From NCBI GenBank assembly GCA_044359955.1, contig JBIKLF010000030.1, forward strand, positions 1 through 25,603: DNA of 25,603 nt, written 5' to 3'. The notes under the pieces were generated by a model. It did not search any database. It had not been told where the DNA came from and saw only the letters and a program-made list of their open reading frames with translations. This DNA is from JACTMZ01 sp044359955 (GTDB lineage: Bacteria > Verrucomicrobiota > Verrucomicrobiia > Chthoniobacterales > JACTMZ01). The translations under genes and the position numbers were made by a program. Every line of letters starts with the position of its first letter. Positions within the stretch are counted from its first letter, which is position 1. Shown here piece by piece: positions 14,844 through 22,580 of the stretch.

Positions 14844-15395
14844 ATGCGTTGCCCCCGTTGCGGAGACATGCGAGATCGCGTCATCGACTCGCGTGTCATT
14901 CAGGAAGGCGAGCGGATCCGTCGCCGTCGCCAGTGCCTCGCGTGCGCCACCCGCTACACCACCTACGAAGCGATTGAGCAGCTCGAGTTGCGCGTCCTCA
15001 AACGTGGCGGCCGCATCGAACCTTTCCATCGCTACAAATTGGTCAGCAGTCTTTCCAAGGCCTGCGAGAAACGCCCGATCAAGCTGGAAATCCTCGAGCG
15101 CCTCGTGGACGAAATCGTGACCGAGCTCGGCGTCGAAACCGGACGCGAAGTGCCCAGCCGCCTCATCGGACTGCGCGCCATGGAAAAGCTCCAAGCCATC
15201 GATCCCGTCGCCTACGTGCGCTACGCCTCGATCTACCGCCAATTCCAGGAAGCCGGTGAATTCGTCGACGAAGTCGAACAAATGAAAAAGCGCACCCCCC
15301 GCCGCGCCGACCAACCCGAACTCTTCACCTCGCCACCCAAAGCCCCGCCTGAGATTCCCTCAACTCTCATCCCTCAACCCTCAACTTCCTCGTGA
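14844..15395 (+). CDS. nrdR: Transcriptional repressor NrdR
   Basis: A 183-residue NrdR. Seen: a zinc ribbon with C3, C6, C31 and C34, the arginine-rich RRRRQC loop, then an ATP-cone from about residue 49 to 139 (KRGGRIEPFHRYKL ... PVAYVRYASIYRQF). NrdR senses ATP/dATP and represses ribonucleotide reductase genes. It is about 30 residues longer than usual: the tail after DEVEQMKKR is low-complexity, and its end (STLIPQPSTSS) is encoded by a CCCTCAAC-type repeat. A TTGACA lies at 14791-14796 in the divergent promoter region; no convincing -10 was seen. The stop overlaps the next gene by 4 bases (GTGA). Confidence 0.95.
   Translation: MRCPRCGDMRDRVIDSRVIQEGERIRRRRQCLACATRYTTYEAIEQLELRVLKRGGRIEPFHRYKLVSSLSKACEKRPIKLEILERLVDEIVTELGVETGREVPSRLIGLRAMEKLQAIDPVAYVRYASIYRQFQEAGEFVDEVEQMKKRTPRRADQPELFTSPPKAPPEIPSTLIPQPSTSS
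15357..15390. repeat. CCCTCAAC-type heptamer repeat at the nrdR 3' end
   Basis: Imperfect tandem CCCTCAA units, coding for the last residues of NrdR. The same units recur at the lipB 3' end (22539-22573) and, degraded, in 20480-20536 and 21329-21370. Confidence 0.6.
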
Positions 15396-15952
15396 TCGCC
15401 CTCGCCGACAATCTTCCGCTCGTCCGCCTCTCCGACCAGCGCGCCATCAAATACGAGCGCGTCTGGCTCGAGCGTGCGGTGGCCGAAGCCGCCGAGGGTG
15501 CCGGCTACAGCCGTTGGTGGCTCGCCCCGCACGTGGCCGAGAGCGTGACCGCCTACCTCGAACGCGAATTCGAAGAGAACATCATCGCCAGCCAATGCCT
15601 GCGCACCCTCGTCTCCAGCGTGCTCCAAGTGATCGGTTACCCCGAAGTGGCCCGCGGCTTCCAACTCCCCGAACCACCCGTGCGCATCTCGCTCGCCGCA
15701 TTGGCCGAGTCCGCCGGCGCCGGCTACGAACTCGCTTTCTTCCACGAACTCGATTGCACCCTGCGCCGCGTCCTCTCCTCCCGCACCTCGCGCGTCGAAT
15801 TCTGTGACCTCGCTGACTGCGTCAAACGTCTCCGCCGCGCCCGCAGCTGGCGCAAGGACTGCGCCGCGCTGCGCAATGAAATCGTCGCCCATGTGCGCGG
15901 ACAGGCCGTCCGCCTCCGCCGCAAACGCGGGGTGGAACTCGAGCTGACATGA
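15392..15952 (+). CDS. Hypothetical protein with ATP-cone-like N-terminal domain
   Basis: A 186-residue protein of no family I can name with certainty. Residues about 10-90 follow the order of an ATP-cone: a short strand with VRLSDQR, then IKYERVWLERAVAEAA in the place of the helix after the first strand pair, a middle helix (VAESVTAYLEREF), then CLRTLVSSVLQVIGYPEVARGF, matching the family ending lv..vL...gy.eva..y. There is no zinc ribbon. The C-terminal half is helical and basic (SWRKDCAAL ... RLRRKRGVELELT). It starts with GTG, overlapping the nrdR stop, and its own stop overlaps the HIT gene. The linkage suggests a function tied to NrdR or nucleotide sensing; this is inference. Confidence 0.75.
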   Translation: MIALADNLPLVRLSDQRAIKYERVWLERAVAEAAEGAGYSRWWLAPHVAESVTAYLEREFEENIIASQCLRTLVSSVLQVIGYPEVARGFQLPEPPVRISLAALAESAGAGYELAFFHELDCTLRRVLSSRTSRVEFCDLADCVKRLRRARSWRKDCAALRNEIVAHVRGQAVRLRRKRGVELELT

Positions 15953-16287
15953 CCCTCTTCGAACGCATCGCCGCCGGCGAGATCCCCGCCGACATCGTGC
16001 GCAACGACCACGAGGTGCTCGCCCTTCGCGACATCAACCCGCAGGCCCCCGTCCACATCCTCGTCATCCCGCAGCGCGTCATCCCGCGCATCGGCGAAGC
16101 CCGCGAAAGCGACAGCGGACTCCTCGGCCGCCTCCTCCTCGCCGCCCGTGACATCGCCAAAGAGCAGGGCCTTGACCAAACCGGCTACCGCCTCGTCATC
16201 AACCACGGCCCCCACGCCGGCGAAAGCGTTCCCCACCTCCACATCCACCTCCTCGGCGGCCGCCCCCTCGACTGGCCCCCGGGCTGA
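15949..16287 (+). CDS. HIT-family nucleotide hydrolase (Hint-like)
   Basis: A 112-residue HIT protein. Seen: TLFERIAAGEIPADIV at the start, HILVIPQRVIPRI, then the histidine triad PHLHIHLLGG with H96, H98 and H100. The length and order match the Hint/PKCI branch, which hydrolyses adenosine 5'-phosphoramidates and aminoacyl-adenylates in the cytoplasm. Translationally coupled to the ATP-cone-like gene by a 4-base overlap, making nrdR - ATP-cone-like - HIT one operon. It is convergent with hemB; a strong hairpin fills the junction. Confidence 0.95.
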   Translation: MTLFERIAAGEIPADIVRNDHEVLALRDINPQAPVHILVIPQRVIPRIGEARESDSGLLGRLLLAARDIAKEQGLDQTGYRLVINHGPHAGESVPHLHIHLLGGRPLDWPPG

Positions 16288-16298
16288 TCTCCCCACTT

Positions 16299-16365
16299 GT
16301 AGCGGCGGTCAGCCGAGGCTTGGCGAGACAGGTCGCCCGCAGGCGACCAACTGATCTGACCGCCG
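16299..16365. repeat. GTAG-type palindrome of a second class, between HIT and hemB
   Basis: GTAG (16299-16302) is followed by the stem CGGCGGTCAG (16303-16312), paired perfectly with CTGACCGCCG (16356-16365). Inside is another perfect hairpin, GGTCGCC-CGCA-GGCGACC (16331-16348). The hemB stop codon is inside the left stem, so the last 16 or so residues of HemB are encoded by it. The structure is strong enough to act as a two-way terminator for HIT and hemB. Confidence 0.7.
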
Positions 16366-17346
16366 GTGCCCATTCCTCTCCGCCACCTCCCGCGCGAAAT
16401 AGGTCAAAATTACATCCGCCCCCGCCCGCTTGATCGCCAAGAGCGATTCATCCCGGCATTTGTCATAATCCAGCCACCCCGCCTGCGCGGCCGCGTGGAT
16501 CTGTGCGTATTCTCCGGACACCTGATAAGCCGCCAAAGGCAATTTCGTCTGCTCCCGCACCGCGCGAATCACATCCAAGTAAGGGCCTGCCGGCTTCACC
16601 ATCACCATGTCCGCTCCCTCCCGCTCATCCAATGCCACCTCGCGCAACGCCTCCCGCAAATTCGCGGGATCCAGCTGGTAGGTCGCCTTGGAAATCGGCG
16701 CCGCCTGCGCACTGCCCACCGCCTCACGAAACGGACCGTAATACGCCGAGGCAAACTTCGCCGCGTAAGCCAAAAGACAAACGTCCGTCCGCTCGGCCGC
16801 ATCCAACGCCGACCTTATCGCGCCAATCCGTCCGTCCATCATGTCCGAAGGCGCCACGATATCGGCCCCGGCCTGCGCCTCTTTCACGGCCAACTCGCAC
16901 AAAATCTCCACCGTCGCATCATTGTCCACCTCACGCCCGTCGGCCGTCAGCACGCCGTCATGCCCATGATCCGTGTAAGGATCGAGCGCCACATCGGCAA
17001 TGAGCACCAACTCCGGCACGGCCGCTTTCACCTCACCCAAGGCGCGGAAGAGCAAATTATCCGCCGCCAACGCATGCGTACCACGAGCGTCTTTCTTCGA
17101 AGCCTCCATCACCGGAAAAATCGCCACCGCTGGAATCCCCAGCGCGTAAGCCTCGCCGCACTCCCGCACGAGATCCTTCACACTACGCCGCTGCACTCCC
17201 GGCATCGACGCCACCGCCTCATTCCCCGCCCCGCCGTGCACGAACAGCGGATAAATCAAATCCGCCACATCCAACCGCGTCTCCCGCACCATCCGCCGCA
17301 ACCCGTCGCTGCGTCGCAGCCGCCTCATTCGTAAATCCAGTTTCAT
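16309..17346 (-). CDS. hemB: Delta-aminolevulinic acid dehydratase (porphobilinogen synthase)
   Basis: A 345-residue HemB. Seen: the two Schiff-base lysines K197 (YAAKFASAYYGPFR) and K251 (MVKPAGPYLD). The metal region reads DVALDPYTDHGHDG, so the zinc-binding cysteines are replaced by Ala/Asp as in the magnesium-type HemB of many bacteria. It joins two 5-aminolevulinates to porphobilinogen in heme synthesis. The tail SDQLVACGRPVSPSLG is not conserved and comes from the GTAG-type palindrome in which the gene stops. It lies 58 bases after valS on the same strand, separated by a palindrome of the same class. Confidence 0.95.
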   Translation of the reverse strand: MKLDLRMRRLRRSDGLRRMVRETRLDVADLIYPLFVHGGAGNEAVASMPGVQRRSVKDLVRECGEAYALGIPAVAIFPVMEASKKDARGTHALAADNLLFRALGEVKAAVPELVLIADVALDPYTDHGHDGVLTADGREVDNDATVEILCELAVKEAQAGADIVAPSDMMDGRIGAIRSALDAAERTDVCLLAYAAKFASAYYGPFREAVGSAQAAPISKATYQLDPANLREALREVALDEREGADMVMVKPAGPYLDVIRAVREQTKLPLAAYQVSGEYAQIHAAAQAGWLDYDKCRDESLLAIKRAGADVILTYFAREVAERNGHRRSDQLVACGRPVSPSLG

Positions 17347-17350
17347 CGCT

Positions 17351-17395
17351 GTAGCGGCGCCAGCCTGTCCGCCCGTGTGCGGATCCCCGGCGCCG
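17351..17395. repeat. GTAG-type palindrome of the second class, between valS and hemB
   Basis: GTAG (17351-17354), then CGGCGCC (17355-17361) paired with GGCGCCG (17389-17395) and an inner TCCGC/GCGGA hairpin. The inner text AGCCTGTCCGCC resembles that at 21257-21300. It fills most of the 58-base gap between valS and hemB. Confidence 0.65.
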
Positions 17396-17404
17396 GTCGT
17401 TTTC

Positions 17405-20044
17405 TTACAATGCCGCGATCGCCCCCTCCAGCTTCACTTTCTTGGCCCGCCAGTCGTCCCCGCGCCGCTTGAAACTGGCGAGCACTTCCGTCGGCGCCCC
17501 CTGCACGAAGGACGTGTCGGACAACTTCTTCTGCACCTTGACGATTTCGGCCTCCACTTTGGCGATCTCGCCCTGCAAGCGCGCCTTCTCCGCGGCCACA
17601 TCGATATCCAACTCGAGATAAACTTCGCCCAGCGGCGTCAAGGTGTGCGGCATTTTGCGTCCGGGGCCGTCCGGACCGATCTCTTGGAGTTCGGACGCGC
17701 GCGCCAGCATGCGGAAGACCGACAAATCCATGCCGGCCAACTCCGGATTGCGCGCGAGGTGGACGACACACTCTTGGTTCGACGGAACTTTGAATTCCGC
17801 GCGCAGCACCCGCACTGCGCGCACCGCCTCGTAAACCGCTCCGACCGCATTCGTTGCCTTCGCTTTTTCTTCCCCTGACACCCCCGGCAGCGAGTCCGCC
17901 GCCGGCGGCGCGGCAAAAAGAATCATCCCCTCGCGTCCCGCCCCCGAGGAGTAACTCAAGCGCTGCCATAACTCCTCCGTGATGTGCGGCATGAAGGGAT
18001 GCAACAGGCGCAGGTAGCCGCCCAGCACCTGGTCCATCACCGCACGCACGCCGTCGGCCGAAGCGCCACCCGTCCCCAACTCCGCCTTGCTCGCCTCGAC
18101 ATACCAGTCGCAATACGTGCTCCAGAAAAAGTCGTAGAGCACGGTGGCTGCCTCGTGGAAATGAAAGTCATCCAGGGCCTGACGATACCCCGCATGCATC
18201 GCGTCGAAGGCCACCAAGACCGCTACCGAATACGGTGACAATTCCTGCTCCGCCAGCGGCTTCGTCACCGTGGGCACTCCCTGCATCTCGCGGAAACGCG
18301 CCGCATTCCACAATTTGTTGGCGAAGTTGCGCCCCTCTTTGATCTGGTTCTCGTCGAACCGCACATCCTGCCCGTGCGGCGCGATACGCATCAGACCGAA
18401 GCGCAAGCCGTCCGCCCCGTATTTGGCCATCAAGTCGAGCGGATCGGGCGAATTGCCCAGACTCTTCGACATCTTCCGCCCCTTGAGGTCGCGGATGATG
18501 CTGGTGAAAAACACATTCTTGAACGGCACTTCACCGGTGAACTCCAACCCGGCCATGATCATCCGCGCGACCCAGAAGAAAATAATATCCGGGCCCGTGA
18601 CCAAATCGTTCGTCGGATAAAATTTCTTCCGCGTCGCCTCATCCATCGTGGCGAACGGCCAGAGCCACGAGCTGAACCACGTATCAAGCACGTCCTCTTC
18701 CTGGCGCCAGTTGTCCGCATCAGCCGGCGCCTCCAGCCCGACATGCACGACCGACGGGTCGTCCTTCCGATACCACACCGGGATGCGGTGACCCCACCAC
18801 AGCTGACGGCTGATGCACCAGTCCTGGATGTTGGTCATCCAATGTTCGTAAATTTTCGCCCAGCGCTCGGGTACGAAACGGATCTTCCCCGAGGTCACCG
18901 CCCCCAGCGCGGCCGGCACCTGCGGGTAGCGCAAAAACCACTGCTCGCTCAGCCGCGGCTCGATCGGCACGTCGGCCCGCTCGCTGTAGCCGACATTGTT
19001 TTCGTAATCCTCCACGCGCACCAGCAACCCCATCTCCTCGAGTTTCTGCACCGCCAAGTCGCGCGCCGCAAAACGCTCCATCCCGGCGAATTCCGGACCA
19101 GCCAACTCGTTCAACGTGCCATCCGCATTCATGACGTCGACGACTGGCAATTTGTGCCGCAGCCCGATCTCAAAATCCGCCTTGTCGTGCGCCGGAGTGA
19201 CTTTCAACACACCCGTGCCGAACGTCATGTCAATGTGCGTGTCGGCAATGATCGGAATCTCCGCCCGCGGGAACGGACGCACCGCATGCTTCCCGAGAAA
19301 ACGGGCGTAGCGCGGATCGTCCGGATGCACCGCCACCGCCGCGTCGCCCATCAAGGTCTCTGGACGCGTCGTGGCGATTTCCAAAAATGTCCCCGGCTCC
19401 TCTGCCACCTCGTAACGCATCACGTAAAGCTTCCCCTTGGTGGCCTTCATGATGACTTCCTCGTCGCTCAGGGCCGTCTGCGAGACCGGACACCAATTGA
19501 CCATCCGCTTGCCGCGGTAAATCATCCCCTGCGCGTGCAGTTTGACAAAAACCTCCTGCACCTGCCGCGAGTAATCCTCGTCCATCGTGAACCGCTCGCG
19601 CGCCCAGTCGCACGAGCAACCGAGCCGCTTCAATTGCTTGATGATGATGCCCCCGTGCTTGTCCTTCCACTCCCACACCCGTTTGAGGAATTCCTCGCGC
19701 CCGAGATCCCGACGCGTCTTCCCCTCCTCCTTGCGCAACTGCCGCTCGACCACCGTCTGCGTGGCGATGCCCGCGTGGTCTGTCCCCGGCAACCACAGCA
19801 CCTCGTGGCCGGTCTGACGCGCGCGCCGTGCCAGGATGTCCTGCAACGTGTTGTTCAGCACGTGCCCGAGCGTCAGCACGCCGGTCACATTCGGCGGAGG
19901 AATGACGATGGAAAACCCCGGCTTGGCCGCAGCCGGATCGGCCGCGAAGCAGCCCTCATTGATCCACTCCCCATACCAGCGCTCTTCCACGGAAGCAGGT
20001 TCGTAAGCTTTGGAAATTTCTTCAGACATCGAACCGCGCATCAT
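17405..20044 (-). CDS. valS: Valyl-tRNA synthetase
   Basis: An 879-residue class I synthetase. Seen: the HIGH-equivalent region PPPNVTGVLTLGH (TLGH at 58-61), the editing domain around TTRPETLMGD (225-234), WGHRIPVW (417-424), KMSKS at 524-528, and a C-terminal coiled coil of about 70 residues, characteristic of ValS. It charges tRNA-Val and hydrolyses mis-charged threonine. Start: ATG at 20044 has a GGGA 8 bases upstream; the family would also accept MSEEISKAYEP at 20029, which has none. Upstream on the same strand are a 29-residue membrane peptide and a zinc-ribbon gene, likely in one transcript. Confidence 0.96.
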   Translation of the reverse strand: MMRGSMSEEISKAYEPASVEERWYGEWINEGCFAADPAAAKPGFSIVIPPPNVTGVLTLGHVLNNTLQDILARRARQTGHEVLWLPGTDHAGIATQTVVERQLRKEEGKTRRDLGREEFLKRVWEWKDKHGGIIIKQLKRLGCSCDWARERFTMDEDYSRQVQEVFVKLHAQGMIYRGKRMVNWCPVSQTALSDEEVIMKATKGKLYVMRYEVAEEPGTFLEIATTRPETLMGDAAVAVHPDDPRYARFLGKHAVRPFPRAEIPIIADTHIDMTFGTGVLKVTPAHDKADFEIGLRHKLPVVDVMNADGTLNELAGPEFAGMERFAARDLAVQKLEEMGLLVRVEDYENNVGYSERADVPIEPRLSEQWFLRYPQVPAALGAVTSGKIRFVPERWAKIYEHWMTNIQDWCISRQLWWGHRIPVWYRKDDPSVVHVGLEAPADADNWRQEEDVLDTWFSSWLWPFATMDEATRKKFYPTNDLVTGPDIIFFWVARMIMAGLEFTGEVPFKNVFFTSIIRDLKGRKMSKSLGNSPDPLDLMAKYGADGLRFGLMRIAPHGQDVRFDENQIKEGRNFANKLWNAARFREMQGVPTVTKPLAEQELSPYSVAVLVAFDAMHAGYRQALDDFHFHEAATVLYDFFWSTYCDWYVEASKAELGTGGASADGVRAVMDQVLGGYLRLLHPFMPHITEELWQRLSYSSGAGREGMILFAAPPAADSLPGVSGEEKAKATNAVGAVYEAVRAVRVLRAEFKVPSNQECVVHLARNPELAGMDLSVFRMLARASELQEIGPDGPGRKMPHTLTPLGEVYLELDIDVAAEKARLQGEIAKVEAEIVKVQKKLSDTSFVQGAPTEVLASFKRRGDDWRAKKVKLEGAIAAL

Positions 20045-20070
20045 TCAGGATTTCCCGCCGTCCTGCAAAC

Positions 20071-20160
20071 TCAGAACCCCCGCAGGAACATCGCCGCAAA
20101 CGCCAGCAACGCCGCCACTGCCGCCGCCCACCAAGCCCAGGCGATGCCCTCCGGTTTCAC
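20071..20160 (-). CDS. Small single-pass membrane peptide (29 residues)
   Basis: Starting at the GTG directly after the stop of the zinc-ribbon gene, a 29-residue reading frame encodes MKPEGIAWAWW followed by an alanine/leucine-rich hydrophobic stretch and ending MFLRGF, i.e. one membrane helix with a positive end. It stops with TGA 26 bases before valS. No family name is known to me. Translation would depend on coupling to the gene before it. Its coding status rests on composition, tight spacing and position only. Confidence 0.5.
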   Translation of the reverse strand: MKPEGIAWAWWAAAVAALLAFAAMFLRGF

Positions 20161-20346
20161 TTACGACTGGCCAAACTCCCGCTGCACAAACTCCCCATAA
20201 TCAAATTCCTCATCCGGCAAATCCAGTCCGTCCGCCACCGCATCCTCCCGCCACCCCGACCGCTCATCCGCCCCGCACTCCGGACAAGCCAACGCCCCCG
20301 TCGGCACATCCTCCCCACAAACCGGACAAATCTCAGGCGTCTTCAT
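20161..20346 (-). CDS. Zinc-ribbon protein (61 residues)
   Basis: A 61-residue protein with a double CxxC zinc ribbon (C7, C10, C21, C24; CPVCGEDVP ... CPECGADE), then an acidic tail (DGLDLPDEEFDYGEFVQREFG). It starts at MKTPEICPVC (20346); the frame is open to 20403 but those residues are not conserved in style. Function unknown; similar short ribbon proteins with an acidic GLDLPDE.FDY tail are my impression of a family in Verrucomicrobiota. It runs directly into the membrane peptide and then valS. Confidence 0.8.
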   Translation of the reverse strand: MKTPEICPVCGEDVPTGALACPECGADERSGWREDAVADGLDLPDEEFDYGEFVQREFGQS

Positions 20347-20453
20347 CTGCTGAAAACTCTCACCCCACCAGCCCCCCAAGTCAGGAACAAACCACCCGCC
20401 CACCCACCGAAAATAAAAACCCCAGCCTCATCAAAGGCAAAATCCCAAAGTGG

Positions 20454-20472
20454 CATCGGCATCCTGCCGATG
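20454..20472. repeat. Perfect 8-bp hairpin CATCGGCA-TCC-TGCCGATG
   Basis: A short perfect palindrome between the HAD and zinc-ribbon genes, near the end of the HAD gene on the minus strand. No T-run on either side. One of the different small hairpins scattered in the intergenic DNA of this window. Confidence 0.6.
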
Positions 20473-20479
20473 ATCCCCC

Positions 20480-20536
20480 CACTCAGCTCTCAAACTCATC
20501 CCTCAGCCCTCTCTTCACCCTCAGCCCTCTGCAGCT
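20480..20536. repeat. Degenerate CTCAACC/CCCTCAGC-type tandem repeat
   Basis: A pyrimidine-rich stretch built of imperfect CTCA and CCCTCAG units between the 20454 hairpin and the HAD stop. It shares its units with the repeats at the nrdR and lipB 3' ends. Nothing else is seen in 20347-20536. Confidence 0.45.
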
Positions 20537-21229
20537 TCATCCCTCCCCCAACAACGTCACCAGCACCCCCCGCGTGTCCGACAAATCCTCGAACAAAAAA
20601 TCCGGCCGATGCGCCGCCAACTCCTCTTTCCCGCAACTCCCCGTGGCAATCGCCACGGCGACAAATCCCGCCGCCCGGGCGCAGTCGATGTCCTTCGGCG
20701 TATCTCCAAGGACAAACACATCCTCCGCCGCGAAACTAATCCCGTGCCGCTCCACCGCCCGCGAATGCGCCACCGGACCCAGCTTGTTGCGGTCCACATG
20801 ATCATCGGCAAACGCGCCGAATTCAAAAAAATCCCAAACACCGTAGTGCGAAAGTTTCAGCTCAGCTCCCCTCTCGATATTGCCCGTGAGCAGAGCGAGC
20901 ACGATATCTTCCCGCTGGTGCAACGCTTCAAGCAACCCTACGATCCCCGGCAGCACCTTCCCCTCCCGCCGCGGCAACTCCAGCGCCAGTTGGTGCACAT
21001 ACCCGTCGAACAAATCCGCGACATTCTCCGGCGTCGGCGGAATGTCATGGGCCCCGAACATCTGCCGTGCGATCGCCCCATCCGTCGACCCCGCAAAGGA
21101 AATCCCCGACAAATCATCCTCCACCCCGAACCGCTCCCGCAGCGCATGCCGCAAGGCATGCTCCCCCGCCCACCCGGTCAGCAGCAACGTTCCGTCGATA
21201 TCAAAAAGAAAAAGTTTTTTCCGTGCCAT
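20537..21229 (-). CDS. HAD-superfamily phosphatase (phosphoglycolate-phosphatase-like)
   Basis: A 230-residue HAD hydrolase. Seen: motif I FLFDIDGTLL with nucleophile D10 and D12, motif II ALLTGN, a lysine in DRNKLGPVAHS before motif III, and motif IV VLGDTPKDIDCARAAG. The all-helical cap between about residues 20 and 90 puts it in the Gph/beta-phosphoglucomutase branch. If the substrate is 2-phosphoglycolate, it would yield glycolate, which the GlcDEF-like oxidase could use, but no link is shown. It is convergent with nothing and divergent from ruvC. Confidence 0.85.
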   Translation of the reverse strand: MARKKLFLFDIDGTLLLTGWAGEHALRHALRERFGVEDDLSGISFAGSTDGAIARQMFGAHDIPPTPENVADLFDGYVHQLALELPRREGKVLPGIVGLLEALHQREDIVLALLTGNIERGAELKLSHYGVWDFFEFGAFADDHVDRNKLGPVAHSRAVERHGISFAAEDVFVLGDTPKDIDCARAAGFVAVAIATGSCGKEELAAHRPDFLFEDLSDTRGVLVTLLGEG

Positions 21230-21256
21230 CGGGGGATCCTAACCACCGCATCCATG

Positions 21257-21300
21257 GAGGGCGAGCAGCCTGTCCGCCGTGTGCCGATCCCCGCGAGCCG
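21257..21300. repeat. Dispersed repeat without GTAG, upstream of ruvC
   Basis: GGAGGGCGAGC, then AGCCTGTCCGCCGTGTGC, then GCGAGCCG. The middle resembles the palindrome at 17351-17395 and the two ends match the repeat at 8655-8688, so it looks like a hybrid of two repeat types. The rest of 21230-21432 is pyrimidine-rich text with CTCAACCC-like units. Confidence 0.5.
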
Positions 21301-21432
21301 CCACGACAACTCACCCTCCACCCCAGGTCACTCAACCCTTCACCCAAGTCTCAAACTCAAGTTTCATCCCTTTCCTATCCTCCCCAAACCCTTCTTGCCC
21401 CCATCCACCCACCCGACCGAATATCTTTCCCC

Positions 21433-21924
21433 ATGTCCGCCGAACGCGTCCTCGCCGTCGATCCGTCCCTCCGCGGCACCGGCTACGCCGTGCTCGAATC
21501 CTCCCACGGCAAAATCCGCACCCTCACCTACGGCGTCGTGACCAACCCGCCCAAGCTCTCCGCCCACATTTGTCTGCGCGAAATCCATGACACTCTCGGC
21601 CGTGTCGCCACCGAGCACCAACCCACCACCTTCGCCATCGAAGGCGTCATCTACGTCCAGAACGTCCGCACCGCCATCATCATGGGCTCCGCCCGCGGCG
21701 CCGCGCTCATCGTCGCCGCCACCCACGGACTCGAAGTGCACGAATACGCCCCACGTTTGGTCAAGCAAGCCGTCGTCGGACGCGGCGGCGCGCAGAAAGA
21801 CCAAGTCGCGTTCATGATGCGTGCCATCCTCGGACTCACCGAAACCCCGCCCCCCGACGCCGCCGACGCCCTCGCCATCGGCGTGACCCACTTCAACCGC
21901 CGCGCCACCGCCATCCCCCGATGA
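21433..21924 (+). CDS. ruvC: Holliday junction endodeoxyribonuclease RuvC
   Basis: A 163-residue RuvC. The acidic tetrad is present: D10 (LAVDPSLRGTGY), E70 (FAIEGVIYVQN), D142 and D145 (PPDAADALAI), with the same spacing as the E. coli residues D7, E66, D138, D141. It resolves Holliday junctions with RuvAB, which are not in this window. The start is ATG at 21433; the frame is open further upstream through repeat DNA. It overlaps lipB by 4 bases (ATGA) and heads the ruvC-lipB-rlmH run. Confidence 0.95.
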   Translation: MSAERVLAVDPSLRGTGYAVLESSHGKIRTLTYGVVTNPPKLSAHICLREIHDTLGRVATEHQPTTFAIEGVIYVQNVRTAIIMGSARGAALIVAATHGLEVHEYAPRLVKQAVVGRGGAQKDQVAFMMRAILGLTETPPPDAADALAIGVTHFNRRATAIPR

Positions 21925-22580
21925 CCCCGCCGACCGCCCGCTGGCTCGGACGCCTCGCCTACCAGCCCGCCCTTGACCTCCAGGAAAAAACCCTCGCCGC
22001 CCGCGCCGCCGGCGAGACCCCCGACCAGCTCCTCCTCCTCGAGCACGACCCCGTTTACACCATCGGACGCCAACGCGACCGCTCCAGCCTCGGCGCCGCC
22101 CCCCTCCCGCATCCCGTCGTCGAAATCAACCGCGGCGGACAAGCCACCTTCCACGGCCCCGGCCAACTCGTCGGCTATTTCATCTTCGATCTGCAAAAAC
22201 TCACCCCCGACCTCCACCTCTTCCTCCGCTGGATCGAAGAAGGCCTCCTCGCCCTGCTGGCCGAATACAACGTGACCGCCCACCGCCGCGAAGGCCTCAC
22301 CGGCGTGTGGATCGACGAGCGCAAAATCGCCAGCATCGGCGTCGGTGTCCGCAAATGGATCACCATGCACGGCTTCGGCCTCAACGTCGGTCCCGACCTC
22401 TCCGGTTTCGAATCCATCACCCCCTGCGGTCTCTCCGGCGTCACCATGACCTCCCTCTCCCGCGAACTCGGCCGCGAGATCCCCATCGAAGAAGCCGCCG
22501 CCAAAGCAGAGGCCATCTTCACCACCCGCTACCCCCTTCTCTCAGCCCTCAACCCTCAACCCTCAACTCAGCAGCCATGA
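21921..22580 (+). CDS. lipB: Octanoyl-[acyl-carrier-protein]:protein octanoyltransferase LipB
   Basis: A 219-residue LipB. Seen: the family signature RGGQATFHGPGQLVGY (71-86), catalytic K135 in DERKIASIGV and C169 in TPCGLSGVTMTSL. It moves octanoyl from ACP to lipoyl domains; LipA, the next enzyme, is not seen here. The last residues (SALNPQPSTQQP) come from the CCCTCAAC-type repeat and are not expected in the family. It overlaps ruvC at the start and rlmH at the end, both by ATGA. Confidence 0.95.
   Translation: MTPPTARWLGRLAYQPALDLQEKTLAARAAGETPDQLLLLEHDPVYTIGRQRDRSSLGAAPLPHPVVEINRGGQATFHGPGQLVGYFIFDLQKLTPDLHLFLRWIEEGLLALLAEYNVTAHRREGLTGVWIDERKIASIGVGVRKWITMHGFGLNVGPDLSGFESITPCGLSGVTMTSLSRELGREIPIEEAAAKAEAIFTTRYPLLSALNPQPSTQQP
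22539..22573. repeat. CCCTCAAC-type tandem repeat at the lipB 3' end
   Basis: Three near-perfect 7-base CCCTCAA units encoding the LipB tail and reaching to 4 bases before the rlmH ATG. The same unit is seen at the nrdR 3' end. Confidence 0.7.

Noticed and set aside
18374..20200. 608-codon open frame on the plus strand
   Set aside because: Antisense to valS, whose HIGH/KMSKS motifs are unmistakable; no motif in the opposite frame.
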